Below are positions 1 through 6,513 of a stretch of 16,399 nucleotides of DNA, in pieces. This stretch comes from an uncultured Roseiflexaceae bacterium (lineage in GTDB: Bacteria; Chloroflexota; Chloroflexia; Chloroflexales; Roseiflexaceae), in NCBI GenBank assembly GCA_937988885.1, contig CALKHR010000027.1, positions 1-16,399 of the forward strand, in the 5' to 3' direction. How positions within the stretch are numbered: the first letter of the stretch is position 1; each line of letters starts with the position of its first letter. The position numbers were made by a program, and so were the translations under genes. Under the pieces are notes generated by a model. It was not told where the DNA came from. It saw only the letters and a list, made by a program, of their open reading frames with translations, and did not search any database.

Positions 1-1168
1 CGATTTGGAACCGGCCTCGCCTTCGGAGACGGTTGACGATGAGCCAACGATGACACCCTTCTCGCTGAGCGATTTGGGCCTGTCCGATGAGGAAATCGCT
101 TCGTTGAGCTCTGAGGAGTCAACCACAAGTTCTCTGAACTTGGGTCTCGATGATTTAGAGCCTCCGGTTAGCGAGCCAGAGGCTGCCCCGGCTGATGAGG
201 AGCCGGTGATGACGCCCTTCTCGTTGAGCGATTTGGGCCTCACGCCCGATGAGATCGCAGCGCTGGATATGGGCGAGACGCCAGCCGAACCAGCCGCCTC
301 CGACGAGCCAGAGATGACGCCTTTCTCGTTGAGCGAGTTGGGCCTCACGCCTGATGAGATCGAGGCGCTGGGCGGTTCGGATACATCTGCGAAGTCGAGC
401 AATTTTGGGCTCGATGATCTGGATCTGGAGCCTGCGGTTAGCGAGCCAGAGGCTGCCCCGGTTGATGAGGAGCCGGTGATGACACCCTTCTCGTTGAGCG
501 ATTTGGGGCTGACCGACGAGGAGATCGCAGCTTTGGGTATGGGCAACGCTGTGGCAGAGCCCGAACCCGAACCCACCTCTGTGCAAGAGCCAGAACCAGT
601 TCGTGCACCAGAGCCAGAACCAGAACCAGAACCGGTTCGCACAGTTGAGCCGGTGCGAGCGCCAGAACCAGAGCCAGAGCCAGAGCCGGTTCGCGCATCT
701 GAGTCGGTGCGACCGCCAGAGCCGGAGCCGGTTCGTGCTCCTGAACCTGTACGCGCTTCGGAACCTGCGCGTGCAGCAGCAACTCAACCGCCTGTGACGC
801 CTCCAGCGGCACGCCCGGCTCGCCGTGTTGAGGCTCCTAGTGCGGGGGTTTTGACAGGGAACGAGATCCTAGACGGGTACGTACGTCGTTTGGAGCAAGA
901 TCCACATAACTATGGATTACGCCTGTCGGTGGCGCGTGCTGGTGGGCAGATGGGTATGGTGGATTTCGCTTTGTTCCAGTACCGCCAATTGATCAAGCAG
1001 AATATGATGCTCGATCAGATTGAGGATGATCTTCAGGATCTGATCCTTGATAACGATGAGGTTCAGGTTCTGAGACGGTTACACCGCACGCTTGGTGATG
1101 TCTATACCAAACAGGGACGACTCGCTGAAGCGATCGACGAATACAGTTGGACGCCCGCCGGGTCATAA
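1..1168 (+). CDS. Acidic repeat-rich protein, TPR-like C-terminus (5' truncated)
   Basis: The gene is open at the left edge: the frame runs to base 2 without a stop, and the first visible residues (D-L-E-P) match an internal repeat, so the true start lies outside. Numbering below starts from the TTG at base 5. Residues 1-180 are very acidic and hold four copies of an M-T-P-F-S-L-S-[DE]-L-G-L-[TS]-x-[DE]-E-I motif at residues 16, 69, 104 and 159. Residues 184-255 are Glu-Pro-Val-Arg low complexity. Residues 283-382 are helical; the end (G-D-V-Y-T-K-Q-G-R-L-A-E-A-I-D-E-Y) reads like one tetratricopeptide hairpin. No signal peptide or membrane segment is visible. The stop lies 16 bases before the start of the Roadblock gene, so the two are probably co-transcribed. 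Function is unknown. Inference: a cytoplasmic scaffold whose motifs recruit a partner and whose TPR end binds another. The C-terminal residues after the TPR hairpin look unusual, but I see no proof of a frameshift. Confidence 0.85.
   Translation, partial: DLEPASPSETVDDEPTMTPFSLSDLGLSDEEIASLSSEESTTSSLNLGLDDLEPPVSEPEAAPADEEPVMTPFSLSDLGLTPDEIAALDMGETPAEPAASDEPEMTPFSLSELGLTPDEIEALGGSDTSAKSSNFGLDDLDLEPAVSEPEAAPVDEEPVMTPFSLSDLGLTDEEIAALGMGNAVAEPEPEPTSVQEPEPVRAPEPEPEPEPVRTVEPVRAPEPEPEPEPVRASESVRPPEPEPVRAPEPVRASEPARAAATQPPVTPPAARPARRVEAPSAGVLTGNEILDGYVRRLEQDPHNYGLRLSVARAGGQMGMVDFALFQYRQLIKQNMMLDQIEDDLQDLILDNDEVQVLRRLHRTLGDVYTKQGRLAEAIDEYSWTPAGS
50..535 (+). repeat. Four in-frame copies of a T-P-F-S-L-x-x-L-G-L coding repeat
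   Basis: Coding repeats begin at about 50, 209, 314 and 479, each starting with an ATG codon for M-T-P-F-S-L. Spacings are 159, 105 and 165 bases. Copies 2 and 4 also share the upstream block L-D-D-L-x-x-P-x-V-S-E-P-E-A-A-P-x-D-E-E-P-V (about 148-208 and 409-478), so a larger unit was duplicated. The near-identical DNA suggests recent duplication or gene conversion. Confidence 0.85.
554..769 (+). repeat. Glu-Pro-Val-Arg low-complexity coding tract
   Basis: Imperfect hexanucleotide-like repeats (gagcca, gaaccg, and similar) encode runs of E-P and P-V-R between the motif repeats and the C-terminal helical region. The tract is probably an extended, charged spacer. It is prone to replication slippage, so its length may vary between strains. 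Confidence 0.8.
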
Positions 1169-1184
1169 TGGAAAGGTTGAGGCA

Positions 1185-1532
1185 ATGCGACAGATCGTCG
1201 AGGATTTGATCCGTGTGGACGGGGTTATCGGAAGCCTGTTAGTAGGCAAAGATGGTCTTGTAGTCTCCAGCACCTTGATGGACGAAGAAGATGCCGAGAT
1301 TCTGGGGGCAATGTCTGCCGCTGTCTTCGGCGAGATCGATAAAGCGACGAAGCGCATTGGCGTTGGTACGCTGGTCGATTCGATCATCGATGCTGAGCAA
1401 GGATCGATCCTGTTGCTAGAGGCTAAAGATTTGATCCTCGTGGTGATCACGCAGCGTATGGTAAATCTTGGCTTGGTCAAGATGGAAATGCGCCGTGCAT
1501 CGAAGCGAATTAGCGAGGCGATCCCGATCTAA
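1185..1532 (+). CDS. Roadblock/LC7 domain protein
   Basis: The protein has 115 residues and consists of a single Roadblock/LC7 domain. The pattern is an N-terminal helix (M-R-Q-I-V-E-D-L), then V-D-G-V-I-G-S-L-L-V-G-K-D-G-L-V-V-S-S, a central A-E-x-L-G-A-M-S-A-A helix, and the strand G-S-I-L-L-L-E-A-K-D-L-I-L-V-V-I. I place the start at ATG 1185 because GGAAAGG lies 8 bases upstream and homology begins there; the upstream extension to 1092 overlaps the previous gene. Bacterial members of this family form homodimers and often act with small Ras-like GTPases; MglB, the GAP for MglA in polarity and motility, is the known example. No GTPase gene is visible here, so the partner may be upstream or elsewhere. 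Tight spacing with the repeat-rich gene suggests the two products work together. Family assignment is firm; the role is not. Confidence 0.9.
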   Translation: MRQIVEDLIRVDGVIGSLLVGKDGLVVSSTLMDEEDAEILGAMSAAVFGEIDKATKRIGVGTLVDSIIDAEQGSILLLEAKDLILVVITQRMVNLGLVKMEMRRASKRISEAIPI

Positions 1533-1576
1533 TGCTCGTTGCTAGCGAGTGTTAGCGCGAGTTGTGGATGGCTGCT

Positions 1577-1608
1577 TTGTCATTGAGCCTCGAAGGATAG
1601 AGTAGAAT
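1577..1608 (+). promoter_or_regulatory. Possible ndk promoter
   Basis: TTGTCA (1577-1582, five of six matches to TTGACA) precedes TAGAAT (1603-1608), but the 20-base spacer is long. It lies in the Roadblock-ndk gap. This is a weak call; ndk could instead be read from upstream. Confidence 0.25.
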
Positions 1609-1610
1609 GG

Positions 1611-1638
1611 AACAGGAGGAGTTTCGACTTCTCCTGTT
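1611..1638 (+). terminator. 12-bp hairpin with TTCG tetraloop before ndk
   Basis: The arms AACAGGAGGAGT (1611-1622) and ACTTCTCCTGTT (1627-1638) pair over 12 positions, one of them G-T, and close on the loop TTCG. The T-rich stretch follows only after a GC segment (TTTTT at 1649-1653). It is therefore either an imperfect intrinsic terminator for the upstream pair or a stable structure in the ndk leader. Confidence 0.5.
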
Positions 1639-1681
1639 TCGTGCGCGTTTTTCATGTCAATAAAGGAGTTTAAGGGTTTTT

Positions 1682-2131
1682 ATGGAGCGTTCACTTATTA
1701 TTCTCAAGCCGGATGCTGTGCAGCGTGGCTTGATCGGCCCGATCTTGACTCGTTTGGAGCAGCGCGGCTTGCGACTGGCAGGTTTGAAGTTGATGCGTAT
1801 CGATGAGGAACTGGCCCGCCGCCACTATGAGGTTCACAAGGATCGCCCCTTCTTCGCCAGCCTGGTTGAATATATCACTTCGGGGCCGGTAGTAGTTGCT
1901 GTGGTGACTGGCAAGCAGGTGATCGCGACTGTGCGCAACACGGTTGGTGCGACGAATCCTGTGCAGGCTGCGCCTGGCACGATCCGTGGCGATTTCGCCG
2001 TGGAGATTGGCCGCAATCTGATCCACGCTTCGGACTCGCCCGAGAATGGTGAGAAGGAAGTGGCGCTGTTCTTCTCGCCCAATGAGTTGGTGGAGTGGGA
2101 GCGCAGCACCGATCGCTGGATCTACGAGTAG
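1682..2131 (+). CDS. ndk: Nucleoside diphosphate kinase
   Basis: This 149-residue enzyme transfers the gamma phosphate of ATP to other nucleoside diphosphates through a phospho-histidine, which balances the NTP and dNTP pools in the cytoplasm. The catalytic motif N-L-I-H-A-S-D-S is present with His115. Lys9 lies in the L-K-P-D motif, and the conserved A-A-P-G-T-I-R-G-D-F segment is at residues 96-105. Length is normal for the bacterial family. One small departure: the usual aromatic/Leu-Met-G-A-T-N-P context reads T-V-G-A-T-N-P. The start ATG has purine-rich segments upstream (AAAGGAG at 1662-1668 and AAGGG at 1672-1676). It stands alone, flanked by a hairpin upstream and tandem terminators downstream, so it is probably monocistronic. 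Confidence 0.98.
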   Translation: MERSLIILKPDAVQRGLIGPILTRLEQRGLRLAGLKLMRIDEELARRHYEVHKDRPFFASLVEYITSGPVVVAVVTGKQVIATVRNTVGATNPVQAAPGTIRGDFAVEIGRNLIHASDSPENGEKEVALFFSPNELVEWERSTDRWIYE

Positions 2132-2142
2132 TGTGTTGCTAG

Positions 2143-2162
2143 AAGCATAGTTTTATGCTTTT
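2143..2162 (+). terminator. Short terminator-like hairpin after ndk
   Basis: AAGCATA (2143-2149) pairs with TATGCTT (2154-2160) around a GTTT loop, 11 bases after the ndk stop. The stem is AT-rich and the T run short, so it is weak alone; it sits just ahead of a stronger terminator. Confidence 0.45.
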
Positions 2163-2174
2163 GCAATAATGAAG

Positions 2175-2208
2175 ACGACCGTCGATTTTTAATCGGCGGT
2201 CGTTTTTG
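2175..2208 (+). terminator. Rho-independent terminator of ndk
   Basis: ACGACCGTCGAT (2175-2186) pairs with ATCGGCGGTCGT (2192-2203), 12 pairs with one G-T, around a TTTTA loop. It runs straight into TTTTT (2203-2207). This is a classic intrinsic terminator. Confidence 0.92.
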
Positions 2209-2258
2209 TGATATGCTCGTGTCTTTGGAATGTTGTGCCAAATCCGGTTGGACCGTGT

Positions 2259-2267
2259 TGGTATTAC
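2259..2267 (+). promoter_or_regulatory. Possible extended -10 for the transporter gene
   Basis: TGG followed by TATTAC (2262-2267) lies about 87 bases before the transporter start, in the spacer after the ndk terminator. There is no convincing -35. Four of six bases match TATAAT. Confidence 0.25.
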
Positions 2268-2353
2268 TTCGCTTGAGGAACGGCCTCAGCAGGGATACCC
2301 TTGAGCGTTTGGTTTTGGTTGCCTCGCTTAGTGGCTAACGTTGGCAGGTAGGT

Positions 2354-3568
2354 ATGTCGCTGATTGCTTGGGCTACATTGGTGATCGTCGGTTGTTCGAT
2401 TGTCGGGATTGCGGTGGGGCGTTGGCCTGTGTTGCGGACGAACCGCACGACGGTGGCGCTGTTGGGCGTGGCGCTGCTGTTTGCGGTGGGTGCGATCTCG
2501 CTCGATGAGGCGTATGGGGCGCTGGATCTCGATACTCTGTTGCTGATCTTTAGTTTGATGGTGTTGAACGGTCATTTATTTTTGGCCGGGTTTTTTGGGG
2601 CGGTGGCGCAGCGGGTGGTGTTGTTTGCCCGCGATCCTCGGACGTTGCTGGCGGTGATTGTGGTGGCTTCGGGGGTATTGTCGGCGCTGTTTTTGAATGA
2701 TACGGTGGTGTTGATGTTGACGCCGCTGGTGTTGGATACAACGATTGCCCTGCGCCGGAATCCTGTGCCGTATCTGCTAGGCTTGGCGACTGCTGCGAAT
2801 GTTGGCTCGGTGGCGACGATTACGGGGAATCCGCAGAATATTGTGATTGGGAGCGCGTCGAAAATCCCGTATGCGACGTTTACGGCGGCGCTGGCGCCGA
2901 CGGCGTTGATTGGTTTGTTGATCTGTTGGGTGGTGATTGTGCTGGTGTACCGCGATGAGTTTCGGAGCGGACATTTTGATGTGCCCAAGGTGGTGCGCGT
3001 GCCGATCTATCGCCCGTTGTTGCGCAAGAGTGCGGTGGTGCTCCCCGCAATGGTTGTGCTGTTTTTTGTGGGGGTGCCTGTGCCGTTGGCGGCGTTTTTG
3101 GCGGCGGCGGTGATGCTGGCGACGCGACGCTTGAAGCCCGAGCGGGTGATGAAGACGGTCGATTGGGATTTGTTGGTGTTTTTTGCTGGGTTGTTTGTGT
3201 TGACTGGTAGTTTGGAGGCGCAGGGTTGGTCGGAGTTGTTGTTCGATTGGTTGGCGCCGATGGCTCAGGCTGGTCTGCCGACGTTCGCGCTGGCGACGGT
3301 GGGGTTGTCGAATCTGATCAGTAATGTGCCGGCGGTGCTGTTATTGCAGCATGTGGTGGGCGCGTTCCCTGATACGCAGCGGGCGTGGTTGATGCTGGCG
3401 GCTGCTTCGACATTGGCCGGGAATTTGACGTTGCTCGGCTCGGTAGCGAATTTGATTATGGCGGAGTTGGCGGCGCGCTGGAATGTGCGGGTGACGTTCG
3501 GCGCGTACCTGCGGGTGGGTTTGCCTATTACGGTGCTGACGCTGTTGGTGGCGATTGTGTTGGTGTAG
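2354..3568 (+). CDS. ArsB/SLC13-type ion transporter (CitMHS superfamily)
   Basis: This 404-residue integral membrane protein has about ten hydrophobic segments across its length. It shows the two inverted substrate-site signatures of the ion transporter superfamily that includes ArsB, NhaD and SLC13: L-F-L-N-D-T (112-117) with G-N-P-Q-N (158-162) in the first half, and S-N-V-P-A (323-327) with L-G-S-V-A-N-L near the C-terminus. It probably moves an inorganic or organic anion across the cytoplasmic membrane. The substrate (arsenite, citrate, sulfate, dicarboxylate or other) cannot be read from the sequence, and no arsenic regulator or reductase is nearby. The start at ATG 2354 follows a GGCAGGTAGGT purine-rich stretch. 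The gene stands alone between the ndk terminator and a structured spacer. Codon use is rich in G-ending codons, like the neighbouring PhaR-type gene. Confidence 0.88.
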   Translation: MSLIAWATLVIVGCSIVGIAVGRWPVLRTNRTTVALLGVALLFAVGAISLDEAYGALDLDTLLLIFSLMVLNGHLFLAGFFGAVAQRVVLFARDPRTLLAVIVVASGVLSALFLNDTVVLMLTPLVLDTTIALRRNPVPYLLGLATAANVGSVATITGNPQNIVIGSASKIPYATFTAALAPTALIGLLICWVVIVLVYRDEFRSGHFDVPKVVRVPIYRPLLRKSAVVLPAMVVLFFVGVPVPLAAFLAAAVMLATRRLKPERVMKTVDWDLLVFFAGLFVLTGSLEAQGWSELLFDWLAPMAQAGLPTFALATVGLSNLISNVPAVLLLQHVVGAFPDTQRAWLMLAAASTLAGNLTLLGSVANLIMAELAARWNVRVTFGAYLRVGLPITVLTLLVAIVLV

Positions 3569-3624
3569 GTCGTTGTTCTGCGTTGTGTGGCATTGCGATG
3601 CAGTGGGTGGCCGCGAGTAGAGCG

Positions 3625-3705
3625 GCGCGCGTTGTGGCGCGCAGCGCCATAGCTGTCCGAGCGCGCACACGTTGTGCACGACGTTGTTTGCCCGTAGCGA
3701 CGGGC
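3625..3705. repeat. Cluster of GC-rich dyads in an intergenic spacer
   Basis: The 226-base gap between the transporter and the PhaR-type gene (3569-3794) holds no convincing gene. It contains GCGCGC-GTTGTG-GCGCGC (3625-3642), GCACA-CGT-TGTGC (3665-3677), which overlaps a near-perfect 16-bp palindrome (3669-3684), and GCCCGT-AGCG-ACGGGC (3690-3705). None has a T tract. It may be a dispersed palindromic repeat (REP/MITE-like) that also ends transcription of the transporter gene. Repeat status is inference, since only one copy is visible here. Confidence 0.5.
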
Positions 3706-3794
3706 GTTCACGCGGCGACGCGATTGTTTCTCCCAAATGAATCTGGGTGCGCTTGAGGTGGGGCGGTTGTGTTTGTTTGCGATGGGGTTGTGTG

Positions 3795-4316
3795 ATGGAA
3801 CAGATTAAGAAGTATGCGAATCGCAAGCTCTACCATATGCGCTGGAAGCGGTATATCACGCTCGATGAGGTGGCGCGGCTGGTGCAGGATGGCGCGCAGG
3901 TTGAGGTGATCGATAACGAGAGTGGCGCCGATATTACGAGCGAGATTTTGGCGCAGATTGTGGCGCAGGGTCAGGGTTTTGGCAGGCGTTTGCCGACTCA
4001 GGTGCTGGTAGATGTGATTCGGGCTGGAGATGAGGCGTTGTCTGGGGCGCGGCGTTTGCTGTGGGAGCGTTTGGGGGGCGAGGCGTTGGTGGATGCGGCG
4101 ATTGTGCGCCGTCTGGAGCGGTTGCGCGAGCGCGAGGTGGTGACTGCGGAGGAGGCGCAGCGTATTCAGGAGCTTTTGTTGGGCGATGAGGCTGAGGCGC
4201 CTTCGCGCGGCTCTGATCTGCCGACCCGTAGCGATGTGTTGGCGCTGAGTTCGCAGGTCGATGCGTTGATGGCGATTGTGGAGCAGTTGCTGGCCGAGCG
4301 AGGTGCTAAGGAGTAG
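3795..4316 (+). CDS. PhaR-type (PHB accumulation regulator) DNA-binding domain protein
   Basis: This 173-residue protein opens with I-K-K-Y-A-N-R-K-L-Y and R-Y-I-T-L-D-E-V-A-R-L-V, the signature of the PHB/PHA accumulation regulator DNA-binding domain (residues 3-60). It goes on with V-I-D-N-E-S-G-A-D-I-T and E-I-L-A-Q-I-V. The remainder is helical and charged (about 75-135, and a final coiled-coil-like helix near 145-170). Known PhaR proteins bind DNA and polyhydroxyalkanoate granules. No PHA synthase, phasin or depolymerase lies in this window, so a granule role is unproven and a general transcription-factor role is equally possible. I place the start at ATG 3795, where GATGGGG lies about 7 bases upstream; an in-frame GTG directly precedes it. 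The 16 residues encoded farther upstream look unlike the family. The gene converges on the FHA gene with 142 bases between, in which I see no clear terminator. Confidence 0.82.
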   Translation: MEQIKKYANRKLYHMRWKRYITLDEVARLVQDGAQVEVIDNESGADITSEILAQIVAQGQGFGRRLPTQVLVDVIRAGDEALSGARRLLWERLGGEALVDAAIVRRLERLREREVVTAEEAQRIQELLLGDEAEAPSRGSDLPTRSDVLALSSQVDALMAIVEQLLAERGAKE

Positions 4317-4458
4317 CTGAGGTTCCTTGTTGCTAACGAAGGTGTATCGGGTTTTGTTGTGGGATCGAGGTTTTGCTGATGCAGAGCTTTGGTCCTTTTT
4401 TGTGGTATTGATGCTGGTGTTTGAATAGATGCTGTGGCATTGGACGCTTGAGTTGATG

Positions 4459-5436
4459 TTAATCAGGCTGATGCGCTTCGAGGATGAGGCGGGTTTCGCC
4501 GAAGCGCAGGATGCTGCCGGGTACGATTTGGGCGTCGGCGCGCGAGAGGCGGCGTTCGTTTTGGCCGGGCAGTGTGATCCACGTGCCGTTTTTGCTGGTG
4601 TCGCGGAGCAGGATGTTTGGGCCGTCGCCGTAGAGCAGGCGGGCGTGATCGGAGGAGATCAGGTCGTCGTCGGCGAGGGTGACGCGCAATTCGTAGGCTT
4701 GGCTGGTGCGCCGCCGCCCGATGATGGTTTCGCCTTCGTTGAGGATGTAGATGGTTTGCGTTGGACCTGTTTCGCTGAGTTTGCGCAGACGATAGCGGCT
4801 CGGCGCTAGCTCAAAGAGGAAGCGCGCGCCGTCGTGCCAGAGCTGCCCGCCGAAGCCGTTGGTGATCAGGTTCGTGATGTCGGCCTCGTTGAGGCGGGTT
4901 GGGTGTCGGCTCATAGTGAGCAGGCCCGCTAGTTCGTCGAGGCCGAGGATTTTGAGCAGTTGGCGGTGCTCGTCGATGTCGAGCGAGATGCGCGATTCGG
5001 CTGGGAGGGCCGGCGCGCAGATCAGTGCGCCGATGATGGCGTCGAGCGGTAGGATGCGCCGTTCGGGGTCGAGATGATCCGCCTCGGCGGCGAGATACTC
5101 GTGGATGGCGTTGCGCTGCGCTGCGATGAGTTGAAACGGTGTTTGGTCGCGCGCTTCGTGGAGTGTCGCGCCGTTGTGTTTGAATGTCCAGTGGCCGCTC
5201 GGGCTGACCTCGATGGGGTTTGTGTAATGGCGAATGATGCCAACGAGTGCGGCTTGTGAGCTGAGGAGCAGGAGCTCGATCGGCTGGGATACGTTGCTTG
5301 TGATGTGCAGCAGGACGCCGATGGGCGATGGGGCGCTGCTGAGCGCGCCGATCAGGGCGGCGGCGTGTTCGCGCAGGGTGCGCCGTTCGGCGGCGGTGGT
5401 TGGGATGGAACCGATATAGATGTGTGGATTGGTCAT
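4459..5436 (-). CDS. FHA-domain protein with degenerate NERD-like N-terminus
   Basis: The protein has 325 residues. The C-terminal third (about 228-322) is a forkhead-associated domain: I-I-G-R-R (238-242), S-S-D-H-A-R (261-266) and D-T-S-K-N-G-T-W (279-286) are the phosphothreonine-binding signatures. The N-terminal 50-120 segment aligns by eye with NERD domains: the hydrophobic strand L-L-L-L, then H-Y-T-N-P-I-E-V-x-P-x-G-x-W, then T-P-F-Q-L-I-A-A-Q-R-N-A-I. The catalytic E-x-K is replaced by Ile67-Ile68-Arg69, so nuclease activity is not expected. The middle (130-215) is helical and unassigned. There is no signal peptide or membrane helix, so it is cytoplasmic. FHA partners are usually Ser/Thr-kinase substrates, but no kinase gene is visible. 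It is transcribed alone from a strong promoter (5478-5506), with a leader of about 35 bases and no good Shine-Dalgarno. FHA assignment is firm; NERD ancestry is an inference. Confidence 0.9.
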   Translation of the reverse strand: MTNPHIYIGSIPTTAAERRTLREHAAALIGALSSAPSPIGVLLHITSNVSQPIELLLLSSQAALVGIIRHYTNPIEVSPSGHWTFKHNGATLHEARDQTPFQLIAAQRNAIHEYLAAEADHLDPERRILPLDAIIGALICAPALPAESRISLDIDEHRQLLKILGLDELAGLLTMSRHPTRLNEADITNLITNGFGGQLWHDGARFLFELAPSRYRLRKLSETGPTQTIYILNEGETIIGRRRTSQAYELRVTLADDDLISSDHARLLYGDGPNILLRDTSKNGTWITLPGQNERRLSRADAQIVPGSILRFGETRLILEAHQPD

Positions 5437-5477
5437 AGCGAGGTCGAGTCGTGCTTTCTTTCTGATCCTCTTGCTGG

Positions 5478-5506
5478 AGTATAGCGGTCTGTTCGCCGTG
5501 TGTCAA
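5478..5506 (-). promoter_or_regulatory. Near-consensus promoter of the FHA gene
   Basis: On the minus strand, TTGACA (complement of 5501-5506) and TATACT (complement of 5478-5483) are separated by exactly 17 bases. The expected start near 5471 gives a leader of about 35 bases before ATG 5436. Confidence 0.85.
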
Positions 5507-5588
5507 TGCGTGTTCGAGGGTTAATCCTTCGGAGGGCCGATGTGGCGCGACCGAGGATGCAGTACGCTCGCTAGGCTTATGTTTTGAT

Positions 5589-5625
5589 GCGTCAGAATAC
5601 CCCCTCGGGTGATTCTGACGCTTTT
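5589..5625 (+). terminator. Terminator-like hairpin in the leader of the ABC-2 permease genes
   Basis: GCGTCAGAAT (5589-5598) pairs with ATTCTGACGC (5612-5621). An inner ACCC/GGGT stem (5599-5602 with 5607-5610) carries the loop CCTC, with a single bulged G at 5611. CTTTT follows, so on the plus strand it reads as an intrinsic terminator. No plus-strand gene precedes it, which leaves an attenuator for the downstream genes as the likely role. It also argues against a start upstream of 5625 for the next gene. Confidence 0.7.
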
Positions 5626-5679
5626 CGGCGTTGTGTTTTGCCCCTAGTACTGTTCAAGCTACTGATGAAGGAGGGTGCT

Positions 5680-6474
5680 GTGCGTTTGTACTTCGAGGTG
5701 GCGCGGCGTTCGTTTCGGCGCGTCGCGGCGTACCGTAGTGCGTATGTGGCTGGCATTCTGACGAACGCTTTTTTCGGTGCGCTTCGTTCGGTGGTGTACA
5801 TTGCGCTGTTCGGATCTGGGGCGACGGTGGTGGCCGGGTTCACGTTGCAAGAGGCGATTAGCTACACGTGGGTGACGCAAGCGCTGATCTCGATTGGGGC
5901 GGGGTGGATCGATGCGCGCGATCTGATGCAGACGATCCGTTCGGGCAATGTGGTGGCCGATCTGATGCGCCCGTGGAGTTTCTTCGGCTACTGGTTGAGT
6001 CGTTCGCTGGGTGAACGCGTGTTTAATGTGCTGATGCGCAGTACGTTGACGTATTTGATCGGCGTGCTGTACTTCGGCGCGTACATCCCTTCGCTTGTTC
6101 AGGCGGGGGCGTTCGCTGTATCGCTGATCTTGGCGCTGTTGGTCTCGTTCGCGCTGCAGTTTTTGGTGAACCTGAGCGCCTTCTGGTTGATGGACGATAC
6201 GGGCGTGCTGTTGGTCGTCAATTCGTTGTTGCAGGTGTTCTCGGGCTTTCTGATCCCGCTGGCCTTTTTCCCCGAGCCGCTGGAGTTGCTTGCTCGGGTG
6301 TTGCCGTTCCAGGCGATCACCGGTTTGCCCGCCCAGGTCTTTTTGGGCCAACTGACGGGTGTGGCACTGCTGCAAGCGTGGGCGCTGCAACTGTTTTGGG
6401 TGCTGGTGATGGGCGGCTCGGCGCTGGCGTTGCTGCGCGTGGCGATGCAGAAGGTCGTGATCCAGGGCGGTTGA
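5680..6474 (+). CDS. ABC-2 type transporter permease (first subunit)
   Basis: The protein has 264 residues if started at GTG 5680. That start has AAGGAGGG (5668-5675) just upstream and gives the M-R-L-Y-F-E-V-A-R-R-S-F-R-R N-terminus typical of the family. The frame could extend back to 5584, but that would code through the terminator-like hairpin. About six hydrophobic segments are visible, with a long cytoplasmic loop containing L-M-R-P-W-S and S-R-S-L-G-E-R, as in permeases of the ABC-2 export family (COG4587-like). It should form a heterodimeric membrane channel with the next gene's product, whose start lies 39 bases past this stop. The substrate is unknown; relatives export lipids, drugs or polysaccharides. 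The matching ATPase gene, normally just upstream, is absent from this window. Confidence 0.9.
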   Translation: MRLYFEVARRSFRRVAAYRSAYVAGILTNAFFGALRSVVYIALFGSGATVVAGFTLQEAISYTWVTQALISIGAGWIDARDLMQTIRSGNVVADLMRPWSFFGYWLSRSLGERVFNVLMRSTLTYLIGVLYFGAYIPSLVQAGAFAVSLILALLVSFALQFLVNLSAFWLMDDTGVLLVVNSLLQVFSGFLIPLAFFPEPLELLARVLPFQAITGLPAQVFLGQLTGVALLQAWALQLFWVLVMGGSALALLRVAMQKVVIQGG

Positions 6475-6513
6475 TGCGTGCGCGTATTCGCCAGCAGAAA
6501 GGTGTGCAGCGAG

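Noticed and set aside
155..787. Minus-strand frames rich in Trp, Phe and Arg opposite the repeat-rich gene
   Set aside because: They are antisense to the repeated E-P-V-R and T-P-F-S-L codons; the repetitive composition is a by-product.
3385..3756. A plus-strand Gly/Val/Ala-rich frame overlapping the transporter end and the dyad-rich spacer
   Set aside because: It is out of frame with the transporter, continues across palindromes, and shows no domain.
5584..5679. An upstream start for the first ABC-2 permease
   Set aside because: It would translate through a terminator-like hairpin and add residues unlike the family, whereas GTG 5680 has AAGGAGGG at correct spacing.
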